From positions 12,015,001 through 12,079,000 of the forward strand of contig CM065397.1 in NCBI GenBank assembly GCA_033060915.1: a stretch of DNA of 64,000 nt, written 5' to 3'. A program made the position numbers and the translations under genes. The stretch is from Euryodendron excelsum (taxonomy: Eukaryota > Streptophyta > Magnoliopsida > Ericales > Pentaphylacaceae). The notes below the pieces were generated by a model that saw only the letters and a program-made list of their open reading frames with translations, did no database searches and was not told where the DNA came from. Below, one piece after another: positions 35,341-46,645 of the stretch. Each line of letters opens with the position of its first letter. Positions within the stretch are counted from its first letter, which is position 1.

Positions 35341-35379
35341 GGCGGAGGTGGTGGTGGTGGTGGGTGGTGGGTGGTGGGT
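35341..35379. repeat. GGT/GGTGGGT repeat in the PYL2 3' UTR
   Basis: G-rich trinucleotide-type repeat just after the stop codon, on the transcribed sense strand. It may form G-rich RNA structure. Confidence 0.85.
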
Positions 35380-35520
35380 TATATTTTCTTTTAGTTCTCA
35401 GTGGTTGGGAAGTATGGTTTGTGCAAGTTGGAACTGGTTTGGTATATTTTAGTTTTTGGTTGTGTTGAATTCAGTTATAGTTTTGTGGGCTATCATTGAA
35501 ACTTATATCATTTTGTCTGT

Positions 35521-35526
35521 AATAAA
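35521..35526 (+). terminator. probable PYL2 polyadenylation signal AATAAA
   Basis: AATAAA about 190 bases after the stop codon. T/G-rich sequence follows. Confidence 0.5.
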
Positions 35527-35659
35527 TATCTGTGGACCCATGAAAGGTGGTCAAGACGACAAGCAGCTTGTTTTCTTTGCATTTCTTTGGATTCAGCAAG
35601 TTGGAATTGGTCTGTATATTTACATTTTTGCTGAGTTAGTTCAGTTTTGTATGTGACTA

Positions 35660-36226
35660 TCATTGAAATCTTAGCATTTTCCTTCCAAATAAATTATTAC
35701 TTTCGATGAAAATGGTCTAGACAAATACTATATATATACATATATATATCTTGTCTCCAAATAAATTATATTATAATCTCGGTCATCTAATCATGAGATT
35801 GTTAAATTGTAGCCCTTTTATATTTAGTTTTCAACTTTTTATTTTTCTGCTCTAATAGTGTGTCAGGACTAGTTTGTGTATAATTCGACTAATTTCGAAA
35901 TCTGTGTAGTTCTTCGTTTCGCACAAATCAGGTAATTATTAGGTCAAATGTCTTGAAGAAACTCTTATACTTGACAAAAGTCGAACACATGACCTCCTTT
36001 TAGAAGGTCATGAGTTCTGATCAACTAAATTAATCCTTTTATATTAAGCTTTCAACCTCTTGTACCTCATAAATCATGTATAGCTTTGGCATAACTTTAT
36101 CAATATAAAACATACATTTTTCCTTGCTAAATTTCGTGTACTCCACCATAGATAAGTGCTTAACTTGTTAGAAGGGAAAGAGTTTGAGGTTTGTGTCTTA
36201 TGAGGATTCAGTATAGTTGGAAATTA

Positions 36227-36267
<41 letters not shown>

Positions 36268-37450
36268 AGATGGTTGATAAGCAATTTGGTGCAACACCTT
36301 TTTCCGTATGGGCTTGAATGTCAACCCCATATTCTACGGTTAGGGCAAATTAAGAAATGGAGGACTTGTGAGCAACCTTTGGGGACATGTGACCACGAAG
36401 CAGCTTCTAAATTTCAATCCATCTTATCCACCCTTATCACCTTTTTTTTTCTTTCTTTCAAAGTACCTTCACATTTTTATCTGTCTAATCTCACTTTACA
36501 TAGCACATCAATTATCTTAGGTTTCCTAGCCACTCATTGTCTCTTCTATATTCTATTTTCCTAACAAAACCCTAAAAAATCAGAACTCTATGATAATTTG
36601 TCATGAGCTAGCTATGACAGATAACTTTAACCCATTTCATCTATTTTCCAATAATCATGAATACACTCTTGTTTATTTATACATATATCAGGTGAAGTAT
36701 CCCATTTTTTAACCGTAGTTACAAGAAATTAAAGTGGAATCTATGTGTAGATTAGAAAATTCAGGGAGATTATTCAATAAGCAAAGCCTTTTTGCCATTT
36801 AATTTGTCGTTAAAACGAAAGACATGGCATAAATCTAGGAAGAAAGAGATGTATAAATAGAAACTAACTTACGAAATGAAAGGAACTAAAATATATGTAT
36901 GGAACAAAAGGTTCCACGGAAGAAGATCCTTCTCCTTCCTTTTTTTTTTTTTTTTCTTCAGAAGAAAACGATGATTTAGACAAATTGATGAAACTAGAGA
37001 GATCGAGCGGATAGAAATAAAACATAACCATAGACTCTCAATACTCTTCATAGTTTCTTTCTTCATTTTCGATAAATGTTGTAAAGAGAAATGCTAACGT
37101 CAGGTGCGCCAGACAAATAGTTGCTGCCGCTTGATGCACTATCTCAATTGAGGCCCACCAAAAGTGGTGGGGCTTGGTGGGGTAGAGAGAAAATTACAAG
37201 CGTCAATATTGGAATTAGATAAAATTTGGTGGACTAATTGGAAACGTGTTGAAAATCAAAATCCATAGTAAACTATAGACCATATCTTATTTTGCAAGGT
37301 TTCAATTTTGCATTGTCGCTATTTTAGGAAACTTCTGTTTTAGCAATAACTTTGTCTAGAAATTTTTATTTTCATTGTCATTTGTTCTAGAATGTTTTTT
37401 TAGGTCTATTCAAATTTGAGCTTAACTCGAATTTGCTATTTTTGATGATG
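35660..37450. other. intergenic DNA downstream of PYL2, no gene seen
   Basis: Contains a (GA)n tract at 36229-36263 (about 17 units) and a T-run near 36938-36956. No supported coding sequence. Confidence 0.5.
36229..36263. repeat. (GA)n microsatellite
   Basis: Uninterrupted GA dinucleotides. Confidence 0.97.
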
Positions 37451-40400
37451 TTTTTTTTTTTTTTTTTTGGTTTTTTGACAACAGCAAAAGGGACACTTCA
37501 TTACTGAATAAACATAGCTACATCATGGGATAGACACATATTCTAAGACAAAACCTTAGAATCAGGAGTCTCACCAAGATAAGCACAAAAAACAAAGAAA
37601 CAATGATACATTGCTGATGAGATACCAGCAGCAATCCCAATCTAAATAAGGCACTTAACATCTAGAACAACAAAACAGGGAATACCTTGTGGACCTTGAT
37701 AATTGATGCCCTCCCCTGCTTTTCATGCATCCACATTCAACATTCACAGATTGGTAACATTCTGAAGAGGTGATAAGAAACCTGGATGGTTAGTTATCTT
37801 CCAAACTGCTGCTCAACCCATGCTATCACTTCACTGCCTCTACTTTACATCATATGCAATAGCCTCTCTGTCTCCTAAATGCTTTGGAAGCTTCACTTCC
37901 CCAGTTAATCATATTGTAGGCTCCTCACCCCATCCAATGAATATAATACATCAGAAACTGACACTGAAAGTCCATGACTCCCAGCTTTCCACCATATTAC
38001 AGCCTCATTTTGGCATTTTCCAGAACCTCCTCCCACCTTACCTCTTCATTATTGAATATTATCTCGTTTCGTGCCCTCCAAATGTTCCATATCACATATA
38101 TGAAGATGGAAGCCCATTGTTGTTTTTCCACTTTTTTACCTTTGACACCCCACCACCATACAGCATGATTTATTACTGAATCTGTAGTCTGTACTAACCC
38201 AATCCAAGCCCCACCACTTTATAACAGCACTCCTTACCTTCCATGCAAAGTAACATTTGAGTAACAAGTGGCTGGAATCTTCCACACTCGACTGGCACAT
38301 TACATATAACATTGAGCTCCCTTATGGCAGGCTATTCCTTTTTGCCAGCATTGCTTTTGATTTAATCCTGTCTTCAATAGCTAACGAGCAAAAAACTATA
38401 GTTTTTAAAGGAGCACTTGCCTTCCAAAGCTTATCAAGCACTGGATCAACTTGGCAGCCCTTGTCCCTAACCTCCTGGCAAATAGATTTAACTGAAAACA
38501 ATCCATCCTTGTCCAAAATCCAAAATACAGAATCCTTCTTTGAACTGAACATGGTAACTATTTCTATCAGATCGATCATCTTTTTCAAATCTTGTTCTTC
38601 CCAAACAAACAAATTTCTTCTAAACATCAGAGACCACACTTCCCTCCCATTCTTAACTTCAGCTATGCTTGAATTCTTCTGCAATGATAAATTATACAAT
38701 GTTGGGAATGCTTCAAGTAGAGATTTTTCTCCAGTCCATTTCTCCTTCCAAAACTTTGTGAGACTCCCATCGCCCACCTGAATCTTTAAATTTTCAAATA
38801 ACACATCTTTGATAAGCCCATGTTCCTTTCCAACTTTTAGAACATCCAACCATAATGATGACCCTTTATTTCTCTGAATATCACCTAGAAGCCAATCCCC
38901 TTCATCATACTGGTATTTTTGACATGCTACTTGTCTCCACAGAGCCTCTTTCTCCTTTGCAAATCTCCACCACCACTTTGATAACAATGCCTTATTTAAC
39001 ACTGTTACAGGACAGACCCCAAGACCACCTCTGTTTTTGCCTCTAGCAACCTTCTTCCAACTGACACAGTGAATCTTCTTTCTTCCTTCCAACTCCCCCA
39101 TAAAAAACTCTTATGCATACTTTCCATTTTCTTGCATACTTTCTTTGGGGCCTTAAACAATGAAAAATAATACAAAGGTAGACTAAACAAGGAAGATTTT
39201 AATAGTGTGAGTCTCCCTCCAATTCACAAGTAATTCCTTTTCCAAACAGCAAGTTTTCTCCTCATCTTGTCTAGGACTGGATTCCAAAATTTAACTTGTC
39301 TTGGGTTATCCCCTATTGACATTCCCAGATACTTCAATGGAAGCTTTTAAGATTTACAACCAAATGCTTGAGCCAACTCCCTCAAATTCTCCTCCTCCAG
39401 TCTAACCCCACAAATTGTACTTTTATGTAAATTTAGGCTCAATCCTGATATCAGTTCAAAGACTCTAAGGATTCTCTTTATCATCTTTACCTCTGCCACA
39501 TCCCCTCACAAAAGAATAATGTATCATCAGCAAATTGTAGATGTGTTAACACTGGACCCTTCCCTCCTGTTTTTACACCTTTTAGCATATTAAGCTCTAC
39601 AGCTCTATTAACCAGCATGCTTAAACCTTTGGCTACAATGAGAAATAAAAAAGGTAAGAGGGGATCACCTTGTCTAATTCCTCTTTACATTGAGAATTCC
39701 TTTGTTGGAGAACCATTAACCAACACAGAAACCATACTAGACTGCAAACATTCTCTAATCCATTTAATCCAGATCTGCCCAAAACCAATTAATTCCACCA
39801 TCTGCATCAGAAACTTCCAATTAACTGAATCATAGGCTTTATGGAAGTCGATTTTGATCACTATACCTTTCTTTTTGCTCCTCTTCTACTCATGTGTAAT
39901 CTCATTTGCTATAAAAATGTCATCTAAAATTTGCTCCCACTTATGAAAGCTGACTGATTCACACTGATTACCTCCTTCATCACCCTTTTTACTCTGTTTG
40001 CCATAATCTTTGATAAAATCTTATACATAGATGAGACTAGACTGACAGGTCTATAGCTAGACAAACTATCTGGAAAATCCTCCTTTGGTATAAGAACAAT
40101 GAATGAAGAATTCAAACCCTTTACCAATTTTGCATTCCTGTGAAAATCCTTCAAGAAACTCATGATATTCACCTTTAGCACTTTCCAGAATTTCTTTATA
40201 AAGCTTAATTTGAATCCATCAAGCCCTGGAGCCTTACATCCATTGCATGCTTTGATTATTTCCCAGATTTCTTTTTCCATAAAATCCCCTTCCAAAGCTG
40301 TACTGCTACCCTCACTTAGCACCCTAACCTGCAGACTTCCCATTGTAGGTCTTACTTTCATAGACTCCTTAAAATAATCTTGAAAATACTAAAAAACATT

Positions 40401-41577
40401 GTCTTTAATCAAAACTGGTTCACTTATCACATCACCATTAATATTTAGTTGCCCCAAGAAATTTTTGCTCTGTCTGATTCTAACTGCTGCATGAAAAAAA
40501 CTAGAATTACTATCCCCCTCCTTTAACCATAATTGTCTTGATCTTTGTTTGACATCGTTTTCTTCCTTCGGTACAGATTGTTGAGCATGCACCTCATATT
40601 TCTTAATTCGAGAATCTGGTTTTCCAGATGCACATCTTCACTTTGTACCTTCCTCCTTCTAATCTCGTGTTCCAGAGCCTTAATCTTCTCAGCCCAATTG
40701 ATATAACCTGCGGCCTTCCGTTCCTTTATTTTAGCTTTTAGTGATTGCAATTTCTTTAATAGCACAAAACCTGCCCATCCATGGACTATGAACTCGTTCC
40801 AATGATTCTTGACTAAATTAGAGAACTCCTTCACTTGGTACTAAGATTCATAAATCCTTAGTGGCCTTGGACCCCAATCTCTTTTCTCATCTGATAACAA
40901 GATGGCACAGTGATCAAAATTTAACCTTTGTAGCCCCCATTGATTGCAAATAAATCTTTCACTCCATCTCGAGCATACTAAAATCTATCCCACCTACTTA
41001 GAATTTCGTTGGATTGCATATTTGACCAAGTAAATTTTCTTCCTTACAGAGGCAAATCAGATACGCCTATCTCTTCGACAAACTCCTTGAACCTCCTCAT
41101 TCCTGCTGACATTCTATGACAAGTAGATCTTTCTGAAGGTCTAATTATTTAGTTGAAATCACCACCTAGACAAATTGGGAGGTTGAAGTGATCATTTAGA
41201 GACCTGAGCTTACTCCAAACCTGACATTGATCTTTCTCTGAATTAGGACCATAAACATTTACCACTGTGCAGTTAAAGTCACCTTGCATCTTGCCCACTA
41301 AAAAAATGAATCTTTTGTCAGTTATCCTAACTGATACCTCAAAAAACCTCTTTCTCCATACTGAGATCAATCCCCCTGATGCTCCTTCTAAATTGACTAC
41401 TTCCCACTCAATGGCCTCGTTACCCCAAATTGTCTTTACTTTCCACCAATCACATGCTTCCCACTTTGTTTCCTGAAGCATGATCATCTCAATCTCCCTA
41501 GCTTTTACCATTTTACAGACCATACTTCTTTTGACTCTACCTCCGAGCCCTCTCACATTCCAAATCAATATCTTCAT
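37451..41577 (-). mobile_element. L1-type LINE (non-LTR retrotransposon), ORF2 region, decayed
   Basis: The poly-A tail appears as a T-run at 37451-37468. Minus-strand ORF2 starts at ATG 41577 with the endonuclease (41577-41149): MKILIWNVRGLGG, LQETKWE, VVNVYGPN and LGGDFN are AP-endonuclease motifs. The linker lies at 40834-40389. Reverse transcriptase runs from about 40361 to 39300, with LIPKEDFPDSLSSYRPVSL, RGIRQGDPL-type text and FADD near 39530 as the catalytic box. The zf-RVT C-terminal region is at 39101-38322. Several stops and frameshifts are present. No ORF1 is seen, so the copy is 5' truncated or ORF1 is lost. This is the reference used to align the nested LINE remnant A. Confidence 0.88.
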
Positions 41578-41689
41578 TCACACACAAACACAACCACCTA
41601 GACTGTGACCAAAACTTTACACATTTTTTAGGTGTCCTCTCCCCTTTTTCTGCTCTCTTTCCATGTCTTCCCAATTAGGGTTTGCAATA

Positions 41690-41960
41690 TTTTTGTTTTA
41701 TATATTTAGATGTAAGGGTTTTGTCCCAAATCAATTTATGAGCTTAGATGAATAAAATATCATAGAGATAATTCTCTTGTTTTCTCTAACTTCAGGTATT
41801 TTGTGTGAATCAACCGTTGTGATTCCTTTTTTCTGGTATTCTGTACAAATCAACAAATTGAAGGAGAGTTGGCTTCTAGGTATTCATACGCGAATCAACA
41901 GACTCCTCTTAGTTATCTCTTCTTTTTTTTTCCACTTGCTTCCCTGCATCATGTTCCAAA
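41690..41960 (+). repeat. possible gypsy LTR fragment related to the LTR at 1043-1442
   Basis: Three copies of a GGTATTnnn - GAATCAACnn pattern occur in R-U5-like sequence after AATAAA (about 41751), resembling the U5 of the left-edge gypsy LTR. Ends and TSD are not found. Confidence 0.35.
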
Positions 41961-42091
41961 TGTGTGAGCATGCAAATTCACAATGCAAAAGACTACAGAC
42001 AATTACGTAGACACAGAAGTTGAGAGATGAGAATGTTGTAATGGAAGTCAATGCTTGTCCACACTGAACCTCGAATATATATACAGGCTTA

Positions 42092-42263
42092 GGGTGTTTT
42101 TGATACTCATGGCAGGGAAATGGAAAGAAAGAGGGGAGAAATGGAAGGAAAAATTGGGTTCCTTCTTTTTTGATTTAAAAAAAAAAAAAAGTGATTCCGC
42201 AATAAAAATCAGCCAATGGAATCATTTCCTATTCTCTTTTCTCCTAAAGTATCAAACACATCC
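42092..42263. mobile_element. Tourist-like (PIF/Harbinger) MITE, 172 bp
   Basis: TTA lies on both sides (42089-42091 and 42264-42266). Inverted ends are GGGTGTTTTTGATACTC on the left and GGATGTGTTTGATACTT read inwards from the right. It contains an A-run in the middle and no coding sequence. Confidence 0.65.
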
Positions 42264-42266
42264 TTA

Positions 42267-44131
42267 ATATCTCTACCACATCCCTCCAGTCTGACGTTAT
42301 ATGGGCTTGAGGTTCTCCAATTCAAAATCTTGCTTCAAAGTGACAGTTTTATGGGCTTGAGGTTCTGCACAAAATTCTCTTCCAGAATGGTAGCCTGATA
42401 GCACTTTTACAATGACATCAAAAAGGACAATAGTATTCTGCTTGGTTTGGTTTGAAGTAATCAGATACTAATTATCTATATCATTTTATATAAAAAAAAA
42501 TTTATTAATGTAATATAAAATGAAAGAGGAGGATTACTAGTGGCAAAGGGTAATGTTTCTCTACGAATATTCCAGCTTAAAGATTACAGTCCTGGCTCGG
42601 ATTCGAGAAAGAAATTCTTGATCGTGCCCCTCTTGGAATCTTGAGACGGTAATTCTGGGATCATACAAAACAGAATTTGGCCGCCAATCTCAAATTCCGA
42701 TATTGCTTATCTACCCCCTCTTGGAATAACTTAATCACGTGTTTGAAGTTCATTTCTAGATTGCTTATCACAACTCCCTTTCATGTAACCAAATGCAGAA
42801 TATTGGCTCTGTTTGGTATCGGTCGCGGTTCTAATTTCGATTTCGTTTTTTGTGTTTTCGAAATCAAAAAATTAAAGAATACTTATTTTTCTTGTTTTTA
42901 AAAATGAAAAAATAGGACCATCAAAAACACAATAATTTTCATATCATTTTCATTTTCGTATGAAAATAGTTTCGAAAGCTCATAAAATACTTTTTTAATA
43001 ATTCCCAAAACTAAGGTATTTTTTGAAAAAAATTTCAAAAACAAGTTCTAAAACCAGCTTACCAAACACGATTTCAGCAAAAACAGTTTTTGAAATCAAT
43101 CTGTCAAATGTAATTCCGTCAAAGTTCAAAAAATAAAAACATAAAACAAAAACTGAAATCCTAACTAAATGGAGCTGCAACCTTATTCCGCGAAACATAG
43201 GCAGCCTATACGGGATATTATTGTGGGAGCTGTTTCCATCGGGAAGTATCCCATTAAACCAATCAAATATTTATCTCAAGTTTCGAAATCGGCTTATCAA
43301 ACACGGTTTCAACGAAAACAGTTTTCGAAATTAATCTACCAAATGTGATTTTGTCAAATTTTAAAAAATAAAAATATAAAATTAAAACTAAAACTGAAAC
43401 CAAAACCGTAACTAAACAGACCCACAACCTTATTCCGCGAAACATTGGCAGCCTGTAAGGATATTATTGCGGGAGTTGTTTCCATCGGGAAGTATCCCAT
43501 TAAACCAATCAAATATTCATCTCAAGTTCAATAGAAGTTTTACATTGTATCCTAATGTAAGATCTGAATTCGACATTTTTGTGAACAAATAGACTAGAAC
43601 TCCACCACGCATCCAGGCATTGATTTGGTTCCCAGAACGCAGGCATTGCCCCGAAGTCTCTTTATCATCATCTGAACAATGCTCTCAACCATAGTTTTTT
43701 TTTTCTTTTTTTGTTCCTCTGAATTTATGATTCTAGTTGAAGGCCAGGCCTGTTTGTTGATTACACACAGCCTTCCTCATTTTCTTTTTTAGTGAAAATG
43801 AAACTAAAAACAGATGTGTTATTCCACTTGCTGTGGTGGGAGTTTACAATGTTACAATGTAAGTTAGTGATTAAGTACATAACAAGAAGGGGGTTTTCAA
43901 AAGATTTAAACCATCCCATCAAAAAAATATATATGTTTCAAAGGTAAAATTATAGGACAGTACCAGGAATTTTGAAGGGATAAGCTAAGCTAAAAAAAAA
44001 ATGTAATTTCACAGGGCCAAAGTCTCAAAGTAAAAGTTTATTATATTCGATCAAAATTTATGGGACCTAAACATGATTTTATCAAAGTAGGAGAGCGATG
44101 ACCCTCTACTGTCCAAGGGTGGTTCCATCAC
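42267..44131. other. intergenic DNA with MITE family C and a tandem duplication, no gene seen
   Basis: Around 42806-43172 a hairpin-type element has ends GCTCTGTTTGGTATC and AACTAAATGGAGC in inverted relation, related to 62735-62957. A 245-bp duplication is listed separately. Confidence 0.45.
43041..43532. repeat. tandem duplication of about 245 bp
   Basis: Two adjacent units share CCTTATTCCGCGAAACAT, GTTTCCATCGGGAAGTATCC and CATTAAACCAATCAAATATT. Each includes the right part of a MITE. Units run from about 43041 to 43286 and from 43287 to 43532. Confidence 0.85.
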
Positions 44132-44314
44132 TGACTATACAGCTAGAAATTTTATACAAAATTTAGGTACATTATACAAAATAATGTTATTGAATGAGAA
44201 TCTTTCACTTTAAAAATAAAAACGCACATTATAATAACTCTTAATTACAAAAATTTATTGTTATATCAGTTTAGTGAAATTTTATGTACAATTTTTTTAG
44301 AAAAATAGCATTTT
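44132..44314 (+). mobile_element. MITE family A, copy 5
   Basis: It has ATAATAACTCTTAATTACAA as core, TTATACAAAATTT near the left end and TAGAAAAATAGCATT at the right end. Confidence 0.65.
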
Positions 44315-44402
44315 GCTTACGTTGTACTCTCATCTTGCATATTTATTTACTTCTTTCCCGTCTTTAGCAAATCAGGGAAAAAGAAGAAAAAAAACCATGA
44401 AT

Positions 44403-44443
44403 TTATTTGTTTGTTTGTTTGTTTGTTTGTTTGTTTATTTGTA
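44403..44443. repeat. (GTTT)n microsatellite
   Basis: About nine TTTG units. Confidence 0.95.
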
Positions 44444-46462
44444 TATTTACGTTGGGAAAGAGAAGTTGGTGGTTGCTATGCTAACAATTATTCTGAGTTT
44501 TTGGCCAAAATAACATTCTCTGTTAAAATAATTTCCGATCTAACATTCTTTTAAAAATAATTTTCATTTTAATATTATTTGTGCCACCTCTGCAGTTTTG
44601 TTAAAAATTTATTAATATGTTGAAATTTTCATTATAATAAAATTATATATATATAGATATATATGTATAACATTATATAGTCAAACACTTGCCCAAAAAT
44701 ATTTTTTGTTATGAAATTTTAAACCTTCATTGAAGAAGAAGACTCTTTGGCTCTATTAAACATTCGATGAATGCCACGTGATTCCATGAAAAATTAAGCC
44801 CATAATTTATGGCAACTTGGTAACCAAACTGCGATTTGACTCTTTAGAGCACAGTTTCAAGTGCAAACATAGTTAAGCTCTAACTCTATCATGTTTTCTA
44901 GGATTTCTTTGTCATGGAAGTTTCTTGTAAGAATGAGAGTAGTGAAAAAAAAAAAAAAAAAAGGTGAATATTCTTATACATTTTCTAGAGAAAATTGTTG
45001 GGTTATGTGTGTGGATGTATATCTATCGAAGACAATATGTACATGTACATCAAAAAAACTGAGTACTCAGTGGTAATTCCTATCAAATGGCGACACGTGT
45101 TGTGTGAATATATTAGCAACTTAAATTTGTGTAATAGTGAAGAAATTTTGAAGGAAACAACCTATCAGCTTTTGCTATATGGTATATTTTCTTTAAAAGT
45201 CTCTCCACTGCTCCACTATTTGATAGGGATTACCATGTGTCACTATTTTATACGAATTACCACTGAATATTCAATGTTACCTGACTGCTAGACTTTTTTC
45301 CAGTGCCATGGATTTTGAGCAACTTCCCATTTGTATGCTATATAAATGTAATATCACAATAAAAATGTATTATATCGGCATCCCCACAATTTAAAAATCG
45401 TACTTAAAGCCCTAATCTAACAAAATATCAAAATTATTTTTATATTTTGCTGAAAATGAATAGAAGCTAGTTTTATTTTTCATATAAAATTTTAATCTTG
45501 CATTCTAATATTTCTTTTTATGCTTGAACTTAGAATATGTACTAAGAAATTTTAAATAGAATATTTTTATCAATAGATACAAATTTGTATTTTAAACTTT
45601 TGGCACCCTCAAAAAAAAATTCTTGGTTCTGCCCTGGGCTAATTGTGATTTGTCAAGGAGAATGGTAATTCCGCCACGCGTGGAGAACCACACTTTTCTA
45701 GGGTTTGATCAATGTAGTGTTATATATGTGTGTGTATATATACTATATATTATAGCAATAGATTAGGATATTTTTAAAGTTGAAAGTTTTAATCTTTTTT
45801 TTCTTTAAATTTTGATTTTTTTAAAACATAAAATATGTGTCATATTATTATTAGTTGCTTTTAATTTACTTATTCTAAGCTTCATAAATGCTATTTATTG
45901 ATAGTTATAGTAACATCTTTAAATTTCTTTAAGTATAATGCTTCTAAAGAAATCTTTCTTAATCATAAATAAGATTTTAAATTTCTAAAATAGAAAGAAT
46001 GTATCATTAAATTATGAACACTTTGTTATATACATGTATCAAAATATTATTGGTTCTTTCTAATTTTTTCTTATTTCTTCTTAATTTTATAGATTCTATC
46101 TATTGATAGTTATGATAACATTTTTAAATATTTTAATTATAATGCTCCTAAAGAAACCTTTCTTAATCATAAACTATATTTTAAAATTTTAAAATGGAAA
46201 GAATATGTGTCATTAAATTATTAGTACTTTGTCATATACAAGATACATGTGTCAAAGTAGCATTGGTTCTTTCTAAGTTTTTCTTACCTTTTCTAAATAT
46301 GTTGTCATTCAACTCTTAATTCAATTTTGATAGATTTTAATTTTTGTGATATTCGAATCATTTTAAGTTAACTTTAAAACTCTCACTAATTGAATTATAT
46401 GTATAGTATAGATGGATCTATAATTAATAAAGTCTATCAATTAATATCATGCTTTTTTAAAA
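44444..46462. other. very AT-rich intergenic DNA, no gene seen
   Basis: Includes an A18 run near 44945 and a diverged tandem duplication (45835-46290). No coding sequence supported. Confidence 0.5.
45835..46290. repeat. diverged tandem duplication, about 220-235-bp units
   Basis: Shared landmarks in order are ATTGATAGTTAT, TAATGCTyCTAAAGAAA, CTTTCTTAATCATAAA, GAAAGAAT, CATTAAATTAT and TTGGTTCTTTCTAA, each present twice at the same spacing. Confidence 0.8.
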
Positions 46463-46645
46463 GAGTTTAGTTTTGATGCATTGATAGTGTAAATTTTTTT
46501 TTATACAAGTAGGGCACTAAAATGTGACGTATTTTTTAAAATTTAAGTACAACATAAACAAGTAAGGATTATGGACACATGTCATATTTTAGTGCCCGCT
46601 TGTGTAAACAAATTATATACTGTCAATTCATCAAAATTAAACTCT
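46463..46645. mobile_element. MITE family B, copy 1 (long inverted repeats)
   Basis: The ends AGAGTTTAGTTTTGATG and AGAGTTTAATTTTGATG (right end read inwards) begin inverted repeats of about 70 bases that include GGGCACTAAAATGTGAC and GGGCACTAAAATATGAC. The loop has AATTTAAGTACAACATAAA. A related copy is at 62975-63155. Confidence 0.75.

Noticed and set aside
38257..38781. 174-codon plus-strand frame
   Set aside because: It is antisense to the LINE zf-RVT region and shows no domain of its own.
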